From: Allorhodopirellula heiligendammensis | GTDB lineage: Bacteria; Planctomycetota; Planctomycetia; Pirellulales; Pirellulaceae | Length of the DNA: 64,000 nt | Direction of reading: 5' to 3' | NCBI RefSeq assembly: GCF_007860105.1 | Contig: NZ_SJPU01000003.1 | Coordinates: 868,001 to 932,000, forward strand | Shown: one piece after another, positions 26,568 to 33,277 of the stretch | Layout: every line of letters begins with the position of its first letter | How positions within the stretch are numbered: position 1 is the first letter of the stretch | The notes under the pieces: generated by a model | The model's input: only the letters and a program-made list of their open reading frames with translations | Databases searched by the model: none | Told to the model about the DNA's origin: nothing | Position numbers and translations under genes: made by a program

Positions 26568-27693
26568 ATGGACGCTGAACTGACCCAACGAAGTAAATCG
26601 ATCGTCGCTCGCCTGAAACAACTACAGGACTCTCTTTGACCACGCTGGCAAGAATGAGAAGATTCGAGGGATTGAGACTCAGATGGCGGCTCCCGATTTC
26701 TGGGATAACAGCGAATCCGCACAGAAAGTCGTGATGCAGCTGAAGGCGCTCAAAGGCATCGTAGGACCACTCGACGACCTGTCCGCATCAGCTGCCGACC
26801 TCGGTGCATTGTTTGAGATGGCAGACGAAGACCCCTCCGTCGAGCAGGAGGTTGCCGCTGAGGTCAAGCGGCTCGAAGCCGTGCTCGATGATTTGGAGCT
26901 GAAGGCCCTCTTGAACGGTCCCCACGATGCGGCTGGCGCGATCCTGCAGATCAATGCCCGCGATGGCGGCACCGACGCCAACGACTGGGCCGACATGATG
27001 CTCCGGATGTATTCTGCGTGGGCCGTCGGGGAGGGCTACAAAATTGAATTGCTCGACCGACACGAGAATGAGGAGGCGGGCATCAACCGCGCTTCGATCG
27101 CCATTCGGGGGCCGATGGCGTACGGATACCTCAAGGGCGAAGAAGGTATGCACCGACTCGTCCGAATCAGTCCGTTCAACAGCGAAAGCAAACGCCAAAC
27201 CAGCTTTGCGGCCGTCAGTGTGTCGCCAGAAATCGATGACTCCATCACGATTGATATCGAGAAAAAGGATGTGCGTGAGGATACCTATCGGGCTGGTGGT
27301 GCGGGCGGACAACACGTCAACAAAACCGATAGCGCGGTCCGTTTGACCCACATTCCCACCAACACCGTCGTGCAGTGCCAGAACGAACGTAGCCAGCACC
27401 AGAACCGTGATACGGCGTGGAAGATGCTGCGTGCGAAGATGGCACGTATCGAAGAAGATCGCCGTGAAGCCGAGGAAGCATCGAAATATGCCGGCCAAGC
27501 CAAGACGGGGTTCGGCAGCCAAATCCGCAATTATTTTCTGCATCCTGATCAACGCGTCAAAGATTCTCGCACCGGACACTATGTCGGGAATTTCGAAAGC
27601 GTGATCAATGGCAGCGAGCTACAAGGATTTCTCGATGCATTTCTGCGACTCAAAGCCGGTAAGACCGAAGCAGTGACGGACGACGACAATTAG
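26568..27693 (+). CDS. prfB: peptide chain release factor 2, expressed by programmed +1 frameshift
   Basis: The gene starts at ATG 26568 (MDAELTQRSKSIVARLKQLQ), reads 23 codons, meets an in-frame TGA at 26637-26639, and continues in the +1 frame from GAC at 26638; the full product is about 374 residues. Later features are RF2-typical: the peptidyl-hydrolase motif GGAGGQHVNKTDSAVRLTH, and FWDNSESAQK near the N-terminus. RF2 terminates at UGA and UAA, and its own level governs the shift. Reading only from the later ATG at 26683 would lose the N-terminal helices. Convergent with the menaquinone fusion gene. Confidence 0.95.
26626..26640 (+). promoter_or_regulatory. prfB programmed +1 frameshift site
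   Basis: An internal Shine-Dalgarno-like AGGA (26626-26629) lies four bases before the slippery CTT, followed by the TGA stop and C (CTT-TGA-C, 26634-26640), the same heptamer as in E. coli prfB. Low RF2 lets the ribosome slip onto TTT and continue. The shift restores the frame of the rest of RF2 exactly. Confidence 0.93.
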
Positions 27694-27712
27694 GCAGGCG
27701 TATCGACCTGCC
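27693..27712. terminator. short hairpin between convergent prfB and the menaquinone gene
   Basis: GGCAGG-CGTATCGA-CCTGCC overlaps the last base of the prfB stop codon. A six-base stem without a T-run; a weak candidate for a shared terminator. Confidence 0.35.
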
Positions 27713-27734
27713 AACCGACTACCCTGCAAACCGA

Positions 27735-29684
27735 CTATAGCGACATTTGGACTAACTCACGGGCGCTGGCGTTCGCGTTGGCTGTGATCGCTTTCTGCTC
27801 GAGTTCCTCGTCAACGAGGTTGTAAAACACGTCGCGTTGGCGTGCTTCGAAGCCATGTTCTTCAATCGCCTCGCGGATCTGTTGCAAGGACAGGTAGTGC
27901 ACCGTGCCAGCTTCGGCGACGACGTTCTCCTCGATCATCAGGCTGCCCATGTCGTTGGCACCGAACATCAACGCCATCTGACCGATCTTCATTCCTTGGG
28001 TCACCCAGCTGCTCTGCAGATTCGGAATGTTGTCGAGATAGAGTCGTGACACGGCCAGCATCTTCAAGTACTCGAACGAGCCGATCTTGGGGAGTTCGCT
28101 CATCTGCGTATGTTCGGGCTGGAACGTCCAGCAGATAAAGGCAGTGAAACCGTCGGTTTCATCCTGCAGATCGCGTAGTCGACGCAGGTGCTCGACACGT
28201 TCGGCAAGGGTTTCAACATGACCGAACATCATCGTTGCCGAGCTGACCCCGCCGAGTTCATGCCAAGCTCGCATGACGCCCAGCCAATCGTCCGTCATCA
28301 CCTTGCCACGCGTGATCTCGCCACGTACCCGATCGGTCAGGATTTCCGCACCGCCACCGGGGATACTACCCAGACCCGCTGCCTTTAGGCGGGTCAGGAC
28401 TTCCGTGATCGACAATCGATTGAGCTTGGTAAAGTGATGCAGTTCGGGCGGAGAGAACCCATGAATGTTGACGCTGGGGAACTTGGATTTGATATCGCCA
28501 AGCATCTCCTCGTACCAATCGAGTTTGTATTTCGGGTGCAGACCGCCCTGTAGCAAGATCTGATTGCCGCCGAGATCGACGGTTTCCTGGATCTTCTGCA
28601 ACAGCACTTCTCGGGGCAGCACATAGCCCTCATCGCTCTTCGGGCCACGATAGAACGCACAGAAATCGCAGACGGCCGTGCAGACGTTCGTGTAGTTGAT
28701 GTTCCGGTCGATATTATAGGTTCGATACGGCTCAGGATGCTTTTGCCGCGACACCGTTTCGGCGGCCGCGCCCAGGGCGGCGAGGTCATGAGACTGCAGC
28801 AGGGCGATGGCATCGGCATCGTCCAGACGCTCACCCGCAACGGCTTTATCGAGGATGTGACGAACCGAGGAAGAATTGGAGACGGTTGCGATGGTCATAG
28901 GTGGGGTCGGGATCAATCCCGTGGCCTCTGATTTCTGGCGGAAGAGGTCAAGCCCCGCTCGCTCGCGGGGGCCAAGGTGGAAATGCAAGTTTTCAGCAAA
29001 GTAACGGTGTAGGTCTTCGTTCGTCAAACCATGACCGGCCGCTTCGCGAATGGCAATGGCTTCCAGACACTGACCGCCCTCGTCACGGGACAGGTCAAGC
29101 GCTTCGGCGATGCGATCACACGCGGTGGCGTCGGCGGTAATCTCACGTCGAGCGACCCACATCGCGAACACGAAAGGCAGTTCGGTCCACCGGCACCAGC
29201 GATCCCCTAGATCCCAGATTTCGTGATAGACGCCATGGGGCGGATGCATCGCTCGATCGCCAATCACGAGTACCGCATCCGCATCGACATCCTCCGCTGC
29301 GGTTCCAATTGGGAATGGGACCGTGGTGGGGCGCACGCCGTGCATCTCCCAGAGCAGGACTTGCGCCATTGCAGCGCTGGTGCGGCTGCCTTCATCCAAC
29401 GCGAGCGTGCGGATGTCCTGCATCGCCACGCGGCTGAGCAACCGCACGCTCCAAACTGGGCCGCGGCAGGCGATTGCCGCATCGGAGACGATTTCGTACT
29501 GATCGCGATGGCGAAAGTACTCGACACTCGGAATTAACGCCACGTCGAGCTCGCCGCTGGACAGGTCTGTGGCCAGCCGGGAGGGAAGATCGAGGCGGAG
29601 CGAGCCCCAGCCGGCCAAACGCTGCGGCAGCGTCTCGATCAGCGGTTTGGTGTTGAGATAGGAAACGGCACCGAAGCGGAGCAT
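27735..29684 (-). CDS. mqnA-mqnC: MqnA-MqnC fusion (chorismate dehydratase + cyclic dehypoxanthinyl futalosine synthase)
   Basis: 649 residues in one uninterrupted frame. Residues 1-262 are MqnA: FGAVSYLNTKPLIETLP, SSGELDVALIPSVEYF, VLVIGDRAM, and LPFVFAMWVARR. Residues 263-649 are MqnC, a radical SAM enzyme with C335-x3-C339-x2-C342 (NVCTAVCDFCAF), LLQGGLHPKYKLDWYEEM, and ICWTFQPEHTQM. MqnA makes 3-enolpyruvyl-benzoate; MqnC cyclises dehypoxanthine futalosine: steps one and three of the futalosine route to menaquinone. The in-frame ATG at the junction (28898) has no Shine-Dalgarno, which favours a true fusion. The polyprenyl synthase gene is next upstream. Confidence 0.93.
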   Translation of the reverse strand: MLRFGAVSYLNTKPLIETLPQRLAGWGSLRLDLPSRLATDLSSGELDVALIPSVEYFRHRDQYEIVSDAAIACRGPVWSVRLLSRVAMQDIRTLALDEGSRTSAAMAQVLLWEMHGVRPTTVPFPIGTAAEDVDADAVLVIGDRAMHPPHGVYHEIWDLGDRWCRWTELPFVFAMWVARREITADATACDRIAEALDLSRDEGGQCLEAIAIREAAGHGLTNEDLHRYFAENLHFHLGPRERAGLDLFRQKSEATGLIPTPPMTIATVSNSSSVRHILDKAVAGERLDDADAIALLQSHDLAALGAAAETVSRQKHPEPYRTYNIDRNINYTNVCTAVCDFCAFYRGPKSDEGYVLPREVLLQKIQETVDLGGNQILLQGGLHPKYKLDWYEEMLGDIKSKFPSVNIHGFSPPELHHFTKLNRLSITEVLTRLKAAGLGSIPGGGAEILTDRVRGEITRGKVMTDDWLGVMRAWHELGGVSSATMMFGHVETLAERVEHLRRLRDLQDETDGFTAFICWTFQPEHTQMSELPKIGSFEYLKMLAVSRLYLDNIPNLQSSWVTQGMKIGQMALMFGANDMGSLMIEENVVAEAGTVHYLSLQQIREAIEEHGFEARQRDVFYNLVDEELEQKAITANANASARELVQMSL

Positions 29685-29725
29685 GGGAGATTCAGGAGTG
29701 GGAGTGAAAGCGGGGTTGCATCGGC

Positions 29726-30874
29726 TTAAATTCGCCGTCCGACGGAGAAGTTTGCAATTTCGATCAGCGAGTCCCGGGCGGGTGAGGGGTCGAGATGCTC
29801 GATCGCGGAAATCGCTGAGCAGCGGAAACGATTGGCGACTTTGCGAGTATATTCTGCCGCATCGCTGTTGCTCAACAGCGGGAGAACTCTGGCCAGACGC
29901 TCCGGGGGGGCGGCTCGCAGGGCCGCCCGCGCCTCCGCAGCGACGGCGGGGACGTCGCTGTGCAACAGCCGAATGAGAGGCAGCGTGAACTTGCCTTGGA
30001 CCAAATCCGTGCCGAGGGTCTTGCCAATCTCATTGGGATCCCCCCACAGATCGAGATAATCGTCGGCGATTTGGAAGGCGATCCCCAGGTCATTCCCGTA
30101 GGAACCCAAGGCGGCGATTAGCTCAGGATCGCCGCCGGAGAGGCTGCAGCCAAGCTGGCACGATACGCTTGTCAGCTCGGCGGTTTTGCCACGCAAAATA
30201 TCGAGGTAGGTCTCCTCGTCGATGCTCTCCTGATCGCGGCTGAGGACCTGTCGCAGTTCGCCCTCACATACCTGCTGGGCAGCCTGACCGACCCAGCGAC
30301 AGGCCTGCGTCGAAGCCACCGCCGAGGACAGCGTCGTGGCGAGCGAGAAACTCTGGGCGAAGAGATAGTCACCCAACAAAATGCTGGTGTCACGATTCCA
30401 CCGCATATTAACTGTTGGCGTGTGCCGCCGTGTAGCAGCGTTGTCCAGAACATCATCATGGACGAGCGTCGCGGTATGGACCATCTCGATAACAGTCGCC
30501 ATCGTGATGTGATCATCGCTGATCGCGGGCAGGCGGTTCCTGCCGCGGGGCCTCGAGACGACGGAGTCGAGGTGCTGCTCGGTCACGAGAGCAGAGAGCA
30601 GCAGCAGGGCCGGCCGCAATCGCTTGCCGCCCAGCTGAGTGCCATGTCGCAGAATCGGTGTGATGGCCTCATAGCGAGATTGCAGCTCCTGACGCAGCCG
30701 CGCATTGACGGCAGCGAGGTGATCAGAGATCGGTGCGTAGACCCGCCCCATCTCAGCGCTGGCTGGGCTCGGATGCTGAGGATGGCCGGTGGGTGACGGG
30801 TCAGCGGCAACGAGTGGTTTCATGGCATGCGGTTGGGTTCGAACTTGAGGAGGCAACAGTGGCTCTAACCGCAT
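29726..30874 (-). CDS. polyprenyl diphosphate synthase
   Basis: Up to 382 residues; the start is uncertain (ATGs at 30874, 30823 and 30748). Both aspartate-rich motifs are present, HDDVLDNAATRRHTPTVN (first DDxxD) and FQIADDYLDLWGDPNEIGK (second), plus GGKRLRPALLLL and KTAELTSVSCQLG. It is a trans-isoprenyl synthase of the hepta/octaprenyl type and probably makes the menaquinone side chain, given the adjacent MqnA-MqnC gene 41 bp downstream on the same strand. Product chain length cannot be read from the sequence with confidence. Confidence 0.9.
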   Translation of the reverse strand: MRLEPLLPPQVRTQPHAMKPLVAADPSPTGHPQHPSPASAEMGRVYAPISDHLAAVNARLRQELQSRYEAITPILRHGTQLGGKRLRPALLLLSALVTEQHLDSVVSRPRGRNRLPAISDDHITMATVIEMVHTATLVHDDVLDNAATRRHTPTVNMRWNRDTSILLGDYLFAQSFSLATTLSSAVASTQACRWVGQAAQQVCEGELRQVLSRDQESIDEETYLDILRGKTAELTSVSCQLGCSLSGGDPELIAALGSYGNDLGIAFQIADDYLDLWGDPNEIGKTLGTDLVQGKFTLPLIRLLHSDVPAVAAEARAALRAAPPERLARVLPLLSNSDAAEYTRKVANRFRCSAISAIEHLDPSPARDSLIEIANFSVGRRI

Positions 30875-31282
30875 TTCTGCTCAGCGGGGCAACGCGGAAC
30901 CGCATCCAGCTCGTGAAAAAACACCCGCTGCGTCTCCCCCCTGCGATTCCAAACGGGACCAGAAGTTTGCCAACGCTCGATCGTTGCCTTTGCTTTCTCG
31001 TTCGCTTCGAGCAAGCACGGCCGAGACGTCGCTGCGAACCTCGTCGGTTTGCTGCACCGGCGGATCGCTCTGTCCACGCCAGACCCCCACGGGCGCGCTG
31101 AGCCGCTAAGGTCTCAGGATCGGAACTCATATCTGATAGCTGGTAGAAGTGTCAAAGGCGAGAACGCCAACTGATCAAAGTCAGGATGTGTTTTTGCGTT
31201 CATTCCAAGAACGACCAATGCCAAGCCCACCTCGTGCTGATATGCGCCCGTGGTCACGATCCGTACGCTAGTACCCTAAGAA

Positions 31283-31315
31283 GTTTCAATCCACGCGTCC
31301 CGTGAAGGACGCGAC
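31283..31315 (-). CRISPR. solitary type I-C-like CRISPR repeat
   Basis: Read on the minus strand, this 33-bp segment starts GTCGCGTCC, has the stem CGCGTCC-TTCACG-GGACGCG inside it, and ends GTGGATTGAAAC, the canonical shape and 3' end of type I-C repeats. I find no second copy at a spacer-like distance on either side and no cas gene in the window. So it is an orphan repeat, remnant, or chance look-alike; the double agreement (stem and 3' tag) argues against chance. Confidence 0.5.
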
Positions 31316-31429
31316 AGCGGTGGTCGCGGAACGCGTTCATCGCGACTTTCAAGCGTAGCGATTCGCGAACCTGGTGGTTAGAACGGTATCGCCCGGCTTC
31401 GCGAGCCAGTAAAACCACAGGGAAGAAAG

Positions 31430-31440
31430 GGGCCACCCAC
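31430..31440. repeat. left 11-bp target-site duplication of the IS4 element
   Basis: GGGCCACCCAC directly precedes the left inverted repeat and is repeated exactly at 33094-33104 after the right one. The length is in the normal range for IS4-family insertion. Confidence 0.92.
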
Positions 31441-33093
31441 GAATGGCACAGTCATATGCGCAACTACTTCGTCTCAAAGGAATTGTCTCCGTTGGCAAGT
31501 CGGGCTTTGAGCTCTCCTCGCGGTTGCATCATGAGATTGTAGTTCTTTTGTCGCTTCTTCAGGACTCGGGGTTCAAACCTTCCAGGACGATTGCCAACTA
31601 GGCAATTTGAAATCTGTTTCAATCGGCTCAAGCAGTAGCCAAGTACTTTTTCGATCGCCATCAGTCCACTGGCCATCATGTCCCACGCTGAAAGTACGAA
31701 CTGGCAAGTGCTCACGAAACTGATGCGTCTTGGACTGACGTTATTCAATGCAGCACTACAAGCGGCGGTCGTTCGGATAGCGTTGTACGCCAGGATCGTC
31801 GTCCAGAATTCGCGACGAACCATTTCTGGTGATTTGCAACGCAAGTGATGTAAGTTCAGATGCGTTTTGATACTGCGAATATCGAGCTCCGAGTTCCAGC
31901 GATAACCGAACAGTTCGGCAATGTCATCGATCGTCACCTCCTGCTTAACTTGTTCGCAGTTATACAGAGTTGTGACAATCACGAACGGGTCTTGTTTTCG
32001 ACCGGGTTCGTCAATGATATAGCGAATCTCTCGAAGGACGATTTCCAGTGGCATCGTGTCATACATCTCTGGGCTCATCCAAGCAGGCCGTTTCGGGCGC
32101 GTCCATGTGACAAGATGGTCATTTTTCCCCAATCGCTTGCCAGTTCGGAAGTCAGTGCGTCTGGCTTGATGCTTGCGGAAGCAGACGTCGACTCCACGGG
32201 CTATCAACAACGCGATCATCCAATAGTTGCCGTAGAATCTGTCGGCAACGGCGATATCTCTACATTCGAAGCAGTCAAGTAGTTGGCGTAGAAGCGCAGT
32301 CTCACCGGTTGCCTTGCCCTTGTATTTTCCGATGGCAACATCAATGACACAGGCAGTTGCCAATGAGAGGACAACGACGATGCGAGCGATCGGAAATCCA
32401 ATCCCTGGTTTCTGCGCTGTGTTCTGGGGATATGCAATTTGATTTTTTATCGTGTCGGGCATCATGAACGTGGAGCCGTCAATCAGCTTGGCATGACGTC
32501 CCTTGAAAAGATGCTTTGAATCGACTTGCACCTCCGCTTCGATGGCGACGTCAGAAGCCAACTCATGGAGTGCAGTTTCAGGAAGCTTGGCTCGTGCTCG
32601 ACAGTAATCGCGGGTATCGGGATCAGCCTCATCGTCCCCAGCGATTTGCAGAAAGCTGAGGATCCGAGATACGGCGGACTGGCATGCGGCCTCTTTTCCA
32701 TCTCGTAGAACTTGGCCCATGAACGCCCATAATACGATGGCCGTGGTGTAGGTGCGTCCAAAGGTTCCGCCGTGCCGAGCAAAGACTCGTGCGATCCGGT
32801 CCTGCGTGAGGATTTGCGAAAACGGAAGTTCGGGCTGTAAAAGAAACCCAGCAACAGCGTTGCCCAAGTTGAAGCTGCGACGAGGTGCGCTGTTCGGTAT
32901 AACGGACATAGAAAACCCTCCCTGGTCTCGCGTAGCAGCATTGACCAGAGAGGGCAATCACATCATCGAGGCCGAGAGCGCATCGAAGCAAGATCAACGC
33001 CCAGGCGACCTGCAAAATTTACGAAAAAACGCAGATTGCCAATAGACGAACTGCGCAAGTTCACTGCACAAAATTCAAATGACTGTGCCATTC
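31441..33093 (-). mobile_element. complete IS4-family insertion sequence, 1653 bp
   Basis: Terminal inverted repeats are GAATGGCACAGTCATATG at the left end (31441-31458) and, read on the minus strand, GAATGGCACAGTCATTTG at the right end (33093-33076): 17 of 18 identical. An exact 11-bp direct duplication flanks both ends, and a full-length transposase fills the element. Intact repeats and duplication indicate a recent insertion and probably an active element. The bases joined by removing element and one duplication contain no gene, so no coding sequence was visibly interrupted. Confidence 0.93.
31464..32909 (-). CDS. IS4-family transposase
   Basis: 481 residues from ATG at 32909, with GGAGGG seven bases upstream (the frame is open to 32957). 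DDE residues are recognisable: D in KLIDGSTFMMPD, D in IAVADRFYGNYW, and E in YRWNSELDIRSIK, where the YREK-type motif is F-x2-R-x3-E-x6-K with Phe replacing the first Tyr. N-terminal region ILTQDRIARVFARHG is typical of IS4 transposases. No frameshift or internal stop, so it should be functional. Confidence 0.93.
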   Translation of the reverse strand: MSVIPNSAPRRSFNLGNAVAGFLLQPELPFSQILTQDRIARVFARHGGTFGRTYTTAIVLWAFMGQVLRDGKEAACQSAVSRILSFLQIAGDDEADPDTRDYCRARAKLPETALHELASDVAIEAEVQVDSKHLFKGRHAKLIDGSTFMMPDTIKNQIAYPQNTAQKPGIGFPIARIVVVLSLATACVIDVAIGKYKGKATGETALLRQLLDCFECRDIAVADRFYGNYWMIALLIARGVDVCFRKHQARRTDFRTGKRLGKNDHLVTWTRPKRPAWMSPEMYDTMPLEIVLREIRYIIDEPGRKQDPFVIVTTLYNCEQVKQEVTIDDIAELFGYRWNSELDIRSIKTHLNLHHLRCKSPEMVRREFWTTILAYNAIRTTAACSAALNNVSPRRISFVSTCQFVLSAWDMMASGLMAIEKVLGYCLSRLKQISNCLVGNRPGRFEPRVLKKRQKNYNLMMQPRGELKARLANGDNSFETK

Positions 33094-33104
33094 GGGCCAC
33101 CCAC
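33094..33104. repeat. right 11-bp target-site duplication of the IS4 element
   Basis: GGGCCACCCAC, identical to 31430-31440. Confidence 0.92.
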
Positions 33105-33277
33105 TTTTCGACGTGTGATGGAGAGTGTGATGGTAGCGGCTCCTAGTTGCAATCGAACGCACTACAGTCCCTTTGTTCGCCGATATGTGACTGTATCGAC
33201 TTGATGCCCGAAGTGGTTTTTTTGCCGATTTGTTTGCAGCTCAGAAGAGTGAGATTGCATGCGTGGCCGAGATGATC

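Larger units (their letters stand above)
30875..31440. other. intergenic gap with decayed coding traces and a CRISPR-like repeat
   Basis: 566 bp. From about 31130 to 30865 on the minus strand there are three overlapping open frames, two of which look partly protein-like (for example EANEKAKATIERWQTSGP in one frame), ending at the polyprenyl synthase start; this may be a frameshifted remnant. Beyond that lie the solitary CRISPR-like repeat (31283-31315) and the left target duplication of the IS4 element. Confidence 0.4.

Noticed and set aside
30865-31130. Gene upstream of the polyprenyl synthase
   Set aside because: Three overlapping frames each look partly coding but none is convincing along its whole length; left as a possible decayed gene in the intergenic entry.
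31254-31436. 60-codon open frame on the minus strand
   Set aside because: It reads through the CRISPR-like repeat, has no ribosome-binding site and no protein-like composition.
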